DNA from: Vibrio coralliilyticus
Lineage (GTDB): Bacteria; Pseudomonadota; Gammaproteobacteria; Enterobacterales; Vibrionaceae
Reading direction: 5' to 3'
Assembly: GCF_024449095.1 (NCBI RefSeq)
Contig: NZ_CP024627.1
Location: 3,162,001-3,226,000 of the forward strand
Length of the DNA stretch: 64,000 nt
The stretch's first letter is position 1; the number at the start of each line of letters is the position of its first letter. The position numbers were made by a program, and so were the translations under genes. The notes under the pieces are model-generated. The model saw nothing but the letters and a program-made list of their open reading frames with translations. It searched no databases and was not told where the DNA came from. Positions 9,495 through 19,105 of this stretch are shown here, one piece after another.

Positions 9495-10646
9495 ATGAAA
9501 GATTACCACGTATCAATAATTGGTGGCGGACCTGCAGGACTTGCTACCGCGTTGGCTCTGAAAAATCACGCCAATGCTTCAGGTGAAAAGTTTCATATCG
9601 ACGTATTCGAAGCCAACGGCAAGGCCAAAGCAAAAATTGGTGAAACCATTCCACCTGCCGCCACACCGATACTACGCGATCTAGTTGGTGAACACCTAGA
9701 TAGCATGCTAGCAGAACATACCGTGTGTCCAGGCTCCCTCTCCCTGTGGGGAAGTGATCAGCCGGGTATGAACGATTTTATGTTCGACCTTGATGGGCAA
9801 GGCTACCACTTAGATAGAAAGCGATTTGAAGAACAACTGAGTGACATTGCTCAACATAAAGGAATCCATCTCAATCCACACTCGCGACTAGCACAACTCT
9901 CCAAAAACAAGCACGGCTTTAGTTTACAACTAAACAAAAAAACAGAGAGACAAACCATCAATACTGATTTTGTTGTCGATGCGACTGGTTGTGCCGCTGT
10001 ATCGGCTCGCAGACTAGATATAGCGCGTAATACCTTTGATGAAGTGCTTTATATTGGTGCGCTTATTGATGATCAGGCGACACAAATACAGCCAGTATTA
10101 ATGCCTACGCGTACTCTGGTTGAGTCTTGTTCGTATGGGTGGTGGTATGCAGCAAAGCTACCCGGGAATAAGCTTATAGTGACGCTTTGCACTGACACAC
10201 AGCAAATGCAGGAACAAAATCTCGATGACCTAAATGTATGGTACTCTCTGCTCAACCAAACTCAGCTCATCAGAGAAACACTGAAAGAGCGACTCACTGA
10301 AAGATTGACCTACCAAGTTACTCTTTTCAAACGTGGGGCGAGCTCCAGCATCTTAAGTGCAGTGGTAGCTCAAAACTGGCTGGCTGTAGGCGATGCAGCA
10401 TCTAGCTATGATCCCATCAGTTCAGCAGGAATTACCAAAGCACTCATGCATGGACAGCTTGCAGGGTCGAGTGTTCACGATGCACTAGCTAAACGTTCAA
10501 CCTCTACACTTTCGCACTATCAAGACCAAGTTTTTTCAGATTTTAATCAGTATGTTGGCCTTAGATACTCTCTCTACGCTAGCGAGCAGCGCTTCATGCA
10601 ATCCGGATACTGGCAAAGAAGGCTAGGCCTATCCAATACCGACTAG
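9495..10646 (+). CDS. LodB-like FAD-dependent flavoprotein (CTQ maturation)
   Basis: The 383-residue product starts with the FAD-binding motif IIGGGPAGLATALAL and has a second FAD segment WLAVGDAASSYDPISSAGI at about residues 294–313, as in the halogenase-like flavin monooxygenase fold. LodB and GoxB proteins of this type are needed to form the CTQ cofactor of their partner oxidase. The motif GETIPPAA at about residues 53–60 is common in this group. Its place right after the LodA-like gene supports the role. No strong ribosome site is visible; GAAGAG lies about 14 bases before the ATG, so translation may be weak. Confidence 0.85.
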   Translation: MKDYHVSIIGGGPAGLATALALKNHANASGEKFHIDVFEANGKAKAKIGETIPPAATPILRDLVGEHLDSMLAEHTVCPGSLSLWGSDQPGMNDFMFDLDGQGYHLDRKRFEEQLSDIAQHKGIHLNPHSRLAQLSKNKHGFSLQLNKKTERQTINTDFVVDATGCAAVSARRLDIARNTFDEVLYIGALIDDQATQIQPVLMPTRTLVESCSYGWWYAAKLPGNKLIVTLCTDTQQMQEQNLDDLNVWYSLLNQTQLIRETLKERLTERLTYQVTLFKRGASSSILSAVVAQNWLAVGDAASSYDPISSAGITKALMHGQLAGSSVHDALAKRSTSTLSHYQDQVFSDFNQYVGLRYSLYASEQRFMQSGYWQRRLGLSNTD

Positions 10647-10788
10647 TATCAATGACTAACTATGCCATCGGTATGGTCAGTGGTTTCTTGGCCAATGTAG
10701 GGTATATCAATCCAATCAAGTCATGTCTATGAACAGACAAACTGACCATTAAAAATACCGTACATAAGTCTGATATTGATTACATGTG

Positions 10789-11694
10789 TTAGGCATGCAA
10801 GCGATCATGTTTAAGGCTATTCACGCATCGAATACTGGTATTAATTAAGGGGTGATGATGATGGCTATCCCATACCAATGCGACCTGACTGACAAAAGGC
10901 ATATCATTGATTTGTTGTATAACGACTGACTGATCAAGATGTTCAGTTAAAGATAACGGTACTATCGCAATGCCAAAGCCGGCTTGTGCCATGGTAATTG
11001 CGGTGCGCAATTGTGGCGCAGCATAAGGTCGAGCAATATGTACTCCCGCATTATGTAAAGCCGCCTCAATACGGTCATACAGCGCTGGGCCAGCATCACG
11101 AGGGAACATTAAGACATTCTCATTATTTAACTGGGTCAAGTCGAGTGTTGAATGAGCAACCAAACGATAGCTAGCCGGAGTAACTGCCACAAGAGGATCA
11201 TCAAACAAGACCTGCCGGTTAAGAGACTCACAGGCATAGCAAGGCAGGCGCATAAAAGCGAATTCCAAACGCCGCTGTTTAAGCAATGTGACCAACTCGG
11301 GCATTGAGTGCTCAACAGCCACTAAATTAAGCGTCGGATATTGCTCATGTAACCTGCGAATATTTTCTAAAACTTCCCTGCTACTCGCCGTTGAAGAAGC
11401 AAGTCCGATACGTAACTCCTGTTTTTCCCCTCGCGCAATTTGCTCTAGCTTACGCTGACAACACTCCACCTCTTGTAAAATGTGCTGTGCATCATGATAA
11501 AACTCTTCACCCGCTGCGGTCAGCTCTACACCGCGGGATAAGCGCTTAAATAAAGTAACGCCTAACTCCTCTTCTAGTTTCTTTATCTGTTGACTTAGCG
11601 GTGGTTGAGCGATGCCTAACTGCTCTGCTGCACGGGTAAAATGTTTCGCTTTAGCTACTGCGACGAAGTACTTCATGTAGCGAAATTCCATCAT
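10789..11694 (-). CDS. alsR: LysR-family regulator of the acetoin/butanediol operon
   Basis: The 301-residue product has the N-terminal winged helix–turn–helix of LysR proteins ([23 protein letters not shown], about residues 18–40) and a C-terminal effector-binding domain. It is read divergently from the acetolactate decarboxylase gene across 105 bases. In Vibrio cholerae and Bacillus an AlsR protein in this position activates the operon in response to acetate/pyruvate overflow and low pH. The call as AlsR rests on position and family; LysR domains alone do not give the effector. The start is one of two adjacent ATG codons. Confidence 0.85.
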   Translation of the reverse strand: MMEFRYMKYFVAVAKAKHFTRAAEQLGIAQPPLSQQIKKLEEELGVTLFKRLSRGVELTAAGEEFYHDAQHILQEVECCQRKLEQIARGEKQELRIGLASSTASSREVLENIRRLHEQYPTLNLVAVEHSMPELVTLLKQRRLEFAFMRLPCYACESLNRQVLFDDPLVAVTPASYRLVAHSTLDLTQLNNENVLMFPRDAGPALYDRIEAALHNAGVHIARPYAAPQLRTAITMAQAGFGIAIVPLSLTEHLDQSVVIQQINDMPFVSQVALVWDSHHHHPLINTSIRCVNSLKHDRLHA

Positions 11695-11799
11695 TCATCC
11701 ATATATTTTTCATATCAAAATAAATCTTTTTTATATTGGATTTGTTGGGCGCCTCAAGTCAATCTAAATATACATCTTGATTCATATTTAGGTTCAGTT

Positions 11800-12585
11800 A
11801 TGCAACGTTCTATCTCTTCAGTCTGTTCTTGCTCTCAGCAAATTTCAGAACAGTTTGCTCGCTATCAGCAAGGCTCAGGAGAAGGCGAGATTTATCAAAC
11901 TTCACTGATGAGTGCTTTGATTGCTGGTGTTTATGAAGGGTCAACAACTATTGCTGAATTGCTTGAACACGGTGATTTTGGTTTAGGGACTTTTAATCAA
12001 TTAGATGGCGAATTGATTGCTTTTGATAATCAAGTGTTCCAACTGCACGCGAATGGCTCAGCACATCCTGCTCAGCTTGATCAAAAAACCCCTTTCGCGG
12101 TGTTCACTTTTTTCAAACCAGACATTGAGCTGTCAATTAATGACACGTTAACCCGTCAAGAAGTCCATCGACTTATCGATCGTCTGATTCCTAGTGACAA
12201 CATCTTTTGTGCGATTCGGCTTGAAGGGAGTTTTCCACTCGTCCAAACCCGCACGGTGCCTAAACAGCAACGTCCGTATCGGCCAATGCTCGAAGCAATA
12301 AAACAGCAACCCACGTTTCATTTTAAGCATCAATCCGGGGTGATGGCAGGATTTCGCAGTCCTAGGTACACCACTGGAATTAATGTCCCCGGCTATCACG
12401 AACATTTTATTAATCGAGCGAGAACAGGCGGAGGTCATGTTCAGGACTACCTAATTTCATCGGGTTTTATACAAATAGGTCGTGTCTCACGTCTTGTGAT
12501 TGATACACCAGTATCAAGCGATTTTCTTGATGCCGACCTAGTACCAAAAGATCTTCATGCCGCTATCGAAGCGGCTGAAAAATAA
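11800..12585 (+). CDS. budA: Alpha-acetolactate decarboxylase
   Basis: The 261-residue product (also called AlsD) converts 2-acetolactate to acetoin, a neutral end product that limits acidification during glucose fermentation. The family signatures are seen: [17 protein letters not shown] near the N-terminus, the [15 protein letters not shown] segment, and the conserved [16 protein letters not shown] segment (about residues 196–211) that holds zinc-binding histidines. I chose the ATG at 11800 because it gives the usual length and an AGG lies upstream; a longer in-frame start at 11641 would run into the LysR gene. It is the first gene of a three-gene operon. Confidence 0.93.
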   Translation: MQRSISSVCSCSQQISEQFARYQQGSGEGEIYQTSLMSALIAGVYEGSTTIAELLEHGDFGLGTFNQLDGELIAFDNQVFQLHANGSAHPAQLDQKTPFAVFTFFKPDIELSINDTLTRQEVHRLIDRLIPSDNIFCAIRLEGSFPLVQTRTVPKQQRPYRPMLEAIKQQPTFHFKHQSGVMAGFRSPRYTTGINVPGYHEHFINRARTGGGHVQDYLISSGFIQIGRVSRLVIDTPVSSDFLDADLVPKDLHAAIEAAEK

Positions 12586-12616
12586 CTCAACACATAGTCA
12601 GTCAAAAGGAAATGTT

Positions 12617-14323
12617 ATGTCATCCCCTCACGCTTTGCGCAGTGGCGCGCAGTTAATTACCCAGCAGCTAGAAACCTCAGGCGTTCGGTATGTCTTTGGT
12701 ATACCCGGAGCTAAAATTGATCGCTTATTTGACGCTCTGGAAGACACTAAAGTGCAACTGATTCCGGTAAGACACGAAGCCAATGGCGCGTTTATGGCAG
12801 GCATCATGGGACGTTTGACGGGTAAAGCGGGCGTGACCTTGGCGACTTCAGGTCCGGGATGTGGGAATTTAGTCACCGGTGTTGCAACAGCCAACGCAGA
12901 GGGTGATCCGATGCTGGCTATTGGTGGCGCGGTAAAAAGAACTTACCAGCAAAAACAAACTCACCAGAGCATGGATACGGTGAGTATTTTTCGCTCAGTA
13001 ACCAAATACAGCGCAGAGATCCAGCATATTGACGCAGCGAGTGAAATCATGGCCAATGCGTTTCGAATTGCTGAGTCTGGACGCCAAGGCGCATGTTTTA
13101 TCAGCGTTCCACAAGATGTCTTAAGTGAGCAAACAGATACAGACTTAGTTATCCCACCTAGTTTTCGCCCAAGTGGTTATGCGGATCGGGTCGCCATTGA
13201 AGAAGCCGCTCATCGGATTAATAAAGCACAGCGCTGCGTGGTACTGCTTGGCTTACATGCCAGCGATCAAGCCAACGCCTCTACGATCAGTCAATTTTTA
13301 CAAAAAACGCAATTACCAGTAGTGGGGACTTATCAAGCGGCAGGGGCCGTCGATATTCACTATTATCACCATTTCGCTGGCCGAGTCGGGCTATTCAATA
13401 ATCAACCGGGGGATGTGCTACTGCAAGATGCCGATTTGATTATCACCATCGGCTTTAACCCCATCGAATACGACCCAGAACTATGGAATGCTCGCCGTTG
13501 CTCAATCATTCATATTGATATTGAGCCTGCGCAGTATCAACAACACTATCAACCCTGTCTAGAAATTGTTGGCGATATTGGTTCGACATTACAAACACTT
13601 TGTACACAGATCCGCGAATGCTCCCGTTTATCGTCTACGGCAGTATCGATTCTAGAAGAAGTGGCGCAACAAAGGCATATCATCAAAAGCTCTCCGATTA
13701 AGCAGCGAGTAGCAGGTTTTCACCCGTTAAGCTTGCTCAAAACCATGCAGGCAATCATCACACCCGATACCACCTTGTGTCTCGATATGGGGAGTTTTCA
13801 TATTTGGATAGCACGCTATTTAAGCTGTTTTCGCGCTCGACAGATGTTGGTCTCGAACGGTCAGCAAACGATGGGAGTAGCGCTACCTTGGGCAATTGCT
13901 GCGAGCTTATTAAAACCTGGGCATAAGGTAGTGTCAGTTTCTGGTGATGGTGGCTTTATGCAGTCGAGCATGGAGCTGGAAACCGCAGTGCGATTAAATT
14001 GCAACATAGTTCATATTATTTGGGTCGATAATGCTTACAACATGGTGGAAATGCAGGAGCAGAAAAAATATCAACGCATCTCAGGCGTAAAGTTTGGACC
14101 GATAGACTTTCAAGCTTACGCGCAGTCGTTTGGTGCGCATGGGTTTGCCGTGACACAAGCGGATCAATTAATGCCTATTCTCCGCCAAGCAATGGAAGTA
14201 GAAGGGCCAGCAGTCGTCGCGATTCCCGTCGACTACTCAGACAACTACAAACTAATGCAAGCCAGAAGCGAAGAGCAACAAGATCCTGTTTTTCAAATTA
14301 ACAACGAAGGAGTTTTTCTATGA
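12617..14323 (+). CDS. budB: Catabolic acetolactate synthase
   Basis: The 568-residue product (also AlsS) condenses two pyruvates to 2-acetolactate with thiamine diphosphate. It has the N-terminal pyrimidine-binding domain with GVRYVFGIPGAKIDRLF and the catalytic Glu in PVRHEANGAFMA (about residue 57), and the C-terminal cofactor motif GDGGFMQS...NNAYN-like (GDGGF at about 449, then VDNAYN). The FAD-binding anabolic features and a separate small subunit gene are absent, as expected for the catabolic type. AAAAGGAA precedes the ATG at 12617. It starts 31 bases after budA and overlaps budC by 4 bases. Confidence 0.93.
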   Translation: MSSPHALRSGAQLITQQLETSGVRYVFGIPGAKIDRLFDALEDTKVQLIPVRHEANGAFMAGIMGRLTGKAGVTLATSGPGCGNLVTGVATANAEGDPMLAIGGAVKRTYQQKQTHQSMDTVSIFRSVTKYSAEIQHIDAASEIMANAFRIAESGRQGACFISVPQDVLSEQTDTDLVIPPSFRPSGYADRVAIEEAAHRINKAQRCVVLLGLHASDQANASTISQFLQKTQLPVVGTYQAAGAVDIHYYHHFAGRVGLFNNQPGDVLLQDADLIITIGFNPIEYDPELWNARRCSIIHIDIEPAQYQQHYQPCLEIVGDIGSTLQTLCTQIRECSRLSSTAVSILEEVAQQRHIIKSSPIKQRVAGFHPLSLLKTMQAIITPDTTLCLDMGSFHIWIARYLSCFRARQMLVSNGQQTMGVALPWAIAASLLKPGHKVVSVSGDGGFMQSSMELETAVRLNCNIVHIIWVDNAYNMVEMQEQKKYQRISGVKFGPIDFQAYAQSFGAHGFAVTQADQLMPILRQAMEVEGPAVVAIPVDYSDNYKLMQARSEEQQDPVFQINNEGVFL

Positions 14324-15078
14324 AAGGTTTAACCAACAAAGTGACAATCATCACTGGTGCCGCGAATGGTATTGGTTTAGCTATTGCGCAACGTCTCTAT
14401 GACGAAGGGGCTCAATTGATGCTAGCAGACTGGGATCAAGAGCAGTTGCTCAAAGCTTTAGAGCACTTTGATCAGTCTCGCGTGGCCGCGCAGAAAGTCG
14501 ATGTCTCAGATGCTCAACAAGTGGCAGCCTTAATCCAAACTTGTGTCGAAAACTTCGGGCAACTAGATATTCTAGTCAACAATGCGGGCATTCATATTCC
14601 CGGAAATGTGCTGGAATGTAGTGTAGAAGATTGGCGTAAAATTTCGGCAGTGAATATCGATGGTGTGGTTTACTGTGCAAAATTTGCCTTACCAGAGTTA
14701 CTGAAATCCCGCGGCTGCATCATCAACACAGCGTCGGTGTCTGGTTTAGGTGGCGATTGGGGTGCAGCATTTTATTGTGCAACGAAAGGAGCGGTGGTGA
14801 ATCTAACCCGTGCAATGGCGCTGGACCATGGTTTGGACGGAGTTCGCATCAATGCCGTATGCCCAAGCTTAGTCAAAACCAATATGACTAATGGTTGGCC
14901 AGATTCAGTGCGCGACAAGTTTAATGAACGTATCCCTTTGGGGCGTGCAGCTGAACCAAAAGAGATTGCTGCGGTAGTCGCGTTTTTAGCCAGTGAGGAT
15001 GCCTCGTTTATTAATGGTGTGAATTTACCCGTTGATGGTGGTGCCACCGCTTCAGACGGACAACCTAAAATCGTGTAA
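14320..15078 (+). CDS. budC: Acetoin reductase / 2,3-butanediol dehydrogenase (SDR family)
   Basis: The 252-residue product is a short-chain dehydrogenase with the NAD-binding motif TGAANGIG (residues 12–19), NNAG (about 87–90) and the catalytic triad Ser139, Tyr152 and Lys156 (YCATK). Its start overlaps the budB stop (ATGA), which shows tight coupling. From this context it most probably reduces acetoin to 2,3-butanediol with NADH; the SDR fold alone would not fix the substrate. The ribosome site AAGGAG lies inside the end of budB. Confidence 0.85.
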   Translation: MKGLTNKVTIITGAANGIGLAIAQRLYDEGAQLMLADWDQEQLLKALEHFDQSRVAAQKVDVSDAQQVAALIQTCVENFGQLDILVNNAGIHIPGNVLECSVEDWRKISAVNIDGVVYCAKFALPELLKSRGCIINTASVSGLGGDWGAAFYCATKGAVVNLTRAMALDHGLDGVRINAVCPSLVKTNMTNGWPDSVRDKFNERIPLGRAAEPKEIAAVVAFLASEDASFINGVNLPVDGGATASDGQPKIV

Positions 15079-15107
15079 TCTAACCAAGCTTCAGCACCAG
15101 ATGCGAC

Positions 15108-16970
15108 TTATTCTGTGTTCGTCTGTACTAACGCAGCAGCATTAAGCATGGCGTCTTTGGTACTCACATCAATAACTCGCATCTTTTTGAAACGCTCAGG
15201 TTCTTTGATTGCAACATCATGAGCAAATATCACCAATTTAGCCTTTTCGATGTCAGCGGGAGTAATTCGGTTGATGATGCCATTTGCTCCTTGGGTTTCG
15301 ACCTTAATCTTAACCCCCACAGCACCTGCTGCTTTTTCCAAAGATTTCGCCGCCAGAAAAGTATGCGCTACCCCTGACGGACATGAAGTCACCGCAAGAA
15401 TATCCGCTTCGCCCTCACCTATAACGGATGAATAAGCTGGCGACTGAGCAATAAGGCTCTCTCCTTCCACTACGTGTTTCTTCAAAGCAATGGCTATCAG
15501 AGCCGTTGTCATTGAGCCTGCAACCGTGCCCACAATATAGCCAACCTTGCCATCAACGACAGGTAACACAATCCAACCTCCCCATGGTGCATGGTTGGTC
15601 ACGTGGAACATAAAACCCACCACATTTCCCACAACACCACCAGCCACAATCGCGGGGAGTACTCGCGCGGGATCGCCAGCGGCAAAAGGAATCGCGCCTT
15701 CACTGATCCCGATCATCCCCATGAGACCCGCCGCCTTTCCTGCTTCTCGTTCTTCACGTTTGAATTTATTCGGTGACAGGAAGGTTGCTAATGCCATGCC
15801 TAATGGCGGGGTACATATGGCAATACCCACTCCGCCCATCAGCCAAGGCTGGGTATGGACTTGGGTTTGGGCGAACAAGGTCGCGACTTTATTGATCGGC
15901 CCTCCCATATCAAAGGCGGTCATAGCCCCTAATACCGTACCTAACATCACCTTACCAGAACCTGCCATACCAGTGAGCACGTCATTCATTACCGTCATGG
16001 CTGTGGCAATGGGTGATCCTATCAGCCACATCACCGCCCCGCAGGTGACAAACGTACCAATCAACGGATAAATAAAAATGGAGCCAAGCGACATCATGCT
16101 GTCTGGCAACTGAATCTTCTTTAGCAACCAAACCACAAACCCGGCGAAAAAACCGACGACAATTGCCCCTAAAAAACCAGTATTGTAATGACTCACTGCG
16201 ATCCAAGCGCCTATCATTCCAGGGGCCAAACCAGGCTTATCCGCTATAGAATAAGCGATGTAACCACCCAATACCGCTGTAAAGAGTGTGAGGCCAGCCA
16301 TGCCCATCTCTGCAATATCAGCAAGAACACCTTCCTCGGGCACACCACCATGTCCGGATAACATCACCGAAAGGGAAAGCAGCACCCCACCCGCGACTAT
16401 AAACGGGATCATATGAGAGGTACCAAACAACAGGTGCTCTTTGATACGACTGAGCTTTCGAGCCCATGGGCTCACAGGCACATACTCAGAAGAGCCTAAT
16501 GCACTCTCATTAGCATTATTTTGAGTACCAGTTAGTAACTCTAGCGCCTCTGAGGCAGTATCAACCGCTTTGAGCTGCTCAACAAAACCATCTTCAATGA
16601 TCTTGGTAGAAATTTGTGCCAATACTTCAATATGGTGGTGCTCGTCATTATTTGGCGATGCCAGCATAAAAAAAACATCTGATAGCTCACCGTCATCAGC
16701 ACCGTAATCGATGCCTTTACGACTAATGCCCACAGCAACAGATGGCTGAACTACCGCATCGCTTTTGGCATGCGGAATGGCGATCCCCTCATCAAAGCCA
16801 GTATTGCCAATCTCCTCCCGCCGCCAAACATCAGAGAGGAACCTTTCTTTGCTCTCAAGTTTACCTGCAGCATCGAGCATGCCCACAAGCTCCTTGAGCA
16901 CTTCCTCTTTGGTTTCGGCCTTAAGATCTAAGCAAATGGTCTCCGGCTTTATTAGGTTGGTTATGTCCAT
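15108..16970 (-). CDS. PTS fructose-family EIIA–EIIC–EIIB fusion
   Basis: The 620-residue product joins three PTS domains. EIIA covers about residues 1–150 with phospho-acceptor His67 (GIAIPHAK). EIIC covers about 165–500 with eight or so membrane segments and the GGPINKVA motif. EIIB is at the C-terminus with phospho-Cys530 (CPSGVAHTF). It imports and phosphorylates a hexose of the fructose/mannose type; the sugar is not known. I chose the ATG at 16970, with AAGG upstream; an in-frame GTG lies 24 bases earlier. Its EIIC and EIIB are close to those of the gene at 27276. It is divergent from two more PTS genes and near GH92 alpha-mannosidase genes, so an alpha-mannoside product is a fair guess. 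Confidence 0.9.
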   Translation of the reverse strand: MDITNLIKPETICLDLKAETKEEVLKELVGMLDAAGKLESKERFLSDVWRREEIGNTGFDEGIAIPHAKSDAVVQPSVAVGISRKGIDYGADDGELSDVFFMLASPNNDEHHHIEVLAQISTKIIEDGFVEQLKAVDTASEALELLTGTQNNANESALGSSEYVPVSPWARKLSRIKEHLLFGTSHMIPFIVAGGVLLSLSVMLSGHGGVPEEGVLADIAEMGMAGLTLFTAVLGGYIAYSIADKPGLAPGMIGAWIAVSHYNTGFLGAIVVGFFAGFVVWLLKKIQLPDSMMSLGSIFIYPLIGTFVTCGAVMWLIGSPIATAMTVMNDVLTGMAGSGKVMLGTVLGAMTAFDMGGPINKVATLFAQTQVHTQPWLMGGVGIAICTPPLGMALATFLSPNKFKREEREAGKAAGLMGMIGISEGAIPFAAGDPARVLPAIVAGGVVGNVVGFMFHVTNHAPWGGWIVLPVVDGKVGYIVGTVAGSMTTALIAIALKKHVVEGESLIAQSPAYSSVIGEGEADILAVTSCPSGVAHTFLAAKSLEKAAGAVGVKIKVETQGANGIINRITPADIEKAKLVIFAHDVAIKEPERFKKMRVIDVSTKDAMLNAAALVQTNTE

Positions 16971-17168
16971 TATTGGTACCTTGAAACGCTCCACGCGGTA
17001 TATACCCTAGCGACCCCGCTTCCCTCGATATACAGGACAGAAGGTGCATTTACTGGATTAATGTAACGTGAAATTTAAACTGTGATAGTGCTCTTGTGTT
17101 TATTGATATTAAATCAATTCCCCTCCAAAGCGCTGTGATAATATCCCCCAAAAATAGGTGGATAAACT

Positions 17169-17471
17169 ATGAAAATCGTAGCGGTGACAGCGTGCCCTAC
17201 AGGCATCGCTCATACTTATATGGCAGCGGATGCTCTCATCAAAGCAGCCCCAAAGTATAACGTACAGATTAAAGTTGAAACTCAAGGCGCGATGGGGATA
17301 GAAAACCAACTCACCCCCCATGATATTGATCAAGCGGATCGCGTATTGATTGTGTCCGATATTGATATTGAACAGCCCGGCCGTTTTGAAGGTTCCAACC
17401 AAGTTCAAATCTCAATCGAAAGTGTGTTACTTAATGTCGATAAAGTATTCCTAGTGCATTGCCGTGGCTAA
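17169..17471 (+). CDS. Free-standing PTS EIIB, fructose family
   Basis: The 100-residue product is a single EIIB domain. The phospho-acceptor is Cys9 in VTACPTGIAHTYMAA, and KVETQGAMG at about residues 38–46 is the second family motif. It would take phosphate from an EIIA and pass it to sugar bound to an EIIC. There is no EIIC in the same operon, so it must work with one of the two EIIC proteins in this locus, or act in regulation. It diverges from the EIIABC gene across about 200 bases and is followed 8 bases later by an HPr-like–EIIA fusion. Confidence 0.88.
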   Translation: MKIVAVTACPTGIAHTYMAADALIKAAPKYNVQIKVETQGAMGIENQLTPHDIDQADRVLIVSDIDIEQPGRFEGSNQVQISIESVLLNVDKVFLVHCRG

Positions 17472-17479
17472 GTCTGTTG

Positions 17480-18256
17480 ATGAGCGAATACCAAATCACC
17501 TTTTTTGTCGACAATAGCAATGCCAGCGCCTACGTGAGCTTGCCCCTTAATCGGGTAGCCAAAAAGTTCAAAAGTACGTTACGTATCATCAATATCACGC
17601 AAAACCGCAGTGCTAACCTCACCAAGTCCGTTGCCATGTTGCAAGTGGGTCTTCAACATGGTGACCTTTGCCAGATCACCGCAAAGGGTATTGATGCGGA
17701 GCTAGCCTGTTTTGTCATCAAAGATATCATCGCGGAACACTTTACTGTGGTTGGCTCTCATATCGACTATCAGTTTTGCAGCCAACTAGCTGAACGCATA
17801 CCCCAAATATGCCCACCCTGTGAGATCCAATGGTACTACGCCAAAGCCTACACTGAGCTCAATAAGTTCGAATGCCTCAAAGGATTAGCCCAGCTCATTC
17901 ATCCACTCCAAGCCGATAAGCTCGTTCTCGACCTCATTAAGCGAGAGGAGCGCTCATCCACATGTGTCACACCTGGTATCGCTCTCCCCCATGTCATGTT
18001 TGCGGATGCAGAGCACCTTGCTGTCGCTGTTATTGCCAGTGAAGCACCAATAGATTGGGCGTCCAAAATGGGCAACGTCAATCTCGCCATAGCTCTGGTT
18101 ATGCCAACCAAACCAACGCCTGAGCAAATCATGGCAGCAACCAACCTCACCCGTAATCTACTGACAGGCCAAGTCGCTGAGCGGTTGCTACTAACAAGAA
18201 GCAGTGTCGACTTACAAGCGCTACTTATGTACGCCATGTCAAGGTTACTTGTTTAA
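17480..18256 (+). CDS. Degenerate HPr domain fused to PTS EIIA
   Basis: The 258-residue product has two parts. Residues 1–90 align with HPr (ITFFVDNSN..., AKKF, KSVAMLQVGLQHGD, ITAKGIDAE). The residues in the places of the HPr active-site His15 and Arg17 are Ala15 and Ala17, so this domain cannot be phosphorylated in the normal way. A Lys–Ser pair like that of the HPr regulatory Ser46 remains (residues 49–50). Residues about 110–258 form a fructose-family EIIA with its phospho-His171 (PGIALPHVMF). It resembles FruB-type EIIA–HPr fusions but with reversed order and a dead HPr. I chose the ATG at 17480; an earlier TTG at 17459 overlaps the EIIB gene. Its role may be regulatory. Confidence 0.8.
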   Translation: MSEYQITFFVDNSNASAYVSLPLNRVAKKFKSTLRIINITQNRSANLTKSVAMLQVGLQHGDLCQITAKGIDAELACFVIKDIIAEHFTVVGSHIDYQFCSQLAERIPQICPPCEIQWYYAKAYTELNKFECLKGLAQLIHPLQADKLVLDLIKREERSSTCVTPGIALPHVMFADAEHLAVAVIASEAPIDWASKMGNVNLAIALVMPTKPTPEQIMAATNLTRNLLTGQVAERLLLTRSSVDLQALLMYAMSRLLV

Positions 18257-18262
18257 TATTAA

Positions 18263-19105
18263 CTAGATAGACGCGCGGTATTCTGTAGGTGTTTTGCCAG
18301 TTCGATTTTTAAACACACGACAAAAGTAATTCACATCTTTAAATCCACAGCGGATAGATACCTCATTCAGCTTAAAGTTATACTTCTTCAACATGAATTT
18401 AGCGCGATCGATCCTGACCCATGTAATGTAGTCCGCGAGTGTCATGTGCCCCTGCTGGCGGAACAAACGAGAGAGGTGGTTAGAGGAGATACTGAAACGT
18501 GATGCAATACTGACACGGGTAATTGGGCGATGAAAGTTCTCTTGAATATAGATACAAATCCCCTGATACAGATCCTGAACACGATTATGGGATTTCTTCT
18601 CAACTGGAGTGTCCAGCATACTCTTTGAATACTGCAGTAGTGCCTGTAGTAAAAGCTCATCCATGGGTTTCTTGTTGCTTTCACGAGCTAAAGCACTGAG
18701 TGCCTCTAGAATGTTATCAATAGCAAAGCCGGAACGAGTTTGAATACTATGCTTTTGGATATCGAAAAAGCTTGCTTCATTTTTTCGCTTACTGACTAGG
18801 CTAAAGCCCATTTGGCGGCGACCAAATAGAATGCTTAGCACAGAACAATCGGTATCCCAATCCGGCTTATTCCAGCAATTGGGAGGAATAAATATCGCGT
18901 CCCCTTGTTGAGCAATAACTTGAGTCACTTTGAGGTCATGACTCTCCATTTCATTAATATATTCCCCACTAAGAACCAATTCTAAACGAGGGAAATTAAC
19001 CTGATAGCTAAATTCTGGCGGTGTATGAAAATCCCCCGCAAACCATATGTTATGAAATGGCTCTCGCTCATTTAATACCGATGAAATTAAGTCATTAAAA
19101 ATCAT
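18263..19105 (-). CDS. AraC-family transcription regulator
   Basis: The 280-residue product has an N-terminal cupin-like sugar-sensing half and a C-terminal AraC DNA-binding domain with two helix–turn–helix motifs (ITRVSIASRFSISSNHLSRL at about residues 197–216 and LNEVSIRCGFKDVNYFCRVF at about 246–265), ending TPTEYRAS as usual. It lies between the PTS genes and the GH92 genes, converging with the EIIA fusion gene (6 bases apart). By position it is the likely regulator of the mannoside genes. No dependable operator can be named by eye. Confidence 0.9.
   Translation of the reverse strand: MIFNDLISSVLNEREPFHNIWFAGDFHTPPEFSYQVNFPRLELVLSGEYINEMESHDLKVTQVIAQQGDAIFIPPNCWNKPDWDTDCSVLSILFGRRQMGFSLVSKRKNEASFFDIQKHSIQTRSGFAIDNILEALSALARESNKKPMDELLLQALLQYSKSMLDTPVEKKSHNRVQDLYQGICIYIQENFHRPITRVSIASRFSISSNHLSRLFRQQGHMTLADYITWVRIDRAKFMLKKYNFKLNEVSIRCGFKDVNYFCRVFKNRTGKTPTEYRASI

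Noticed and set aside
10669-10749. A long-range imperfect inverted repeat (CGGTATGGTCAGT with ACTGACCA and later TACCG)
   Set aside because: The arms are about 60 bases apart with a bulge and no T-run, so I could not support a terminator or an operator.
15547-16071. A 174-codon plus-strand frame opposite the PTS gene
   Set aside because: It is antisense to the EIIC domain, rich in Pro/Thr as expected of such shadows, with no ribosome site.
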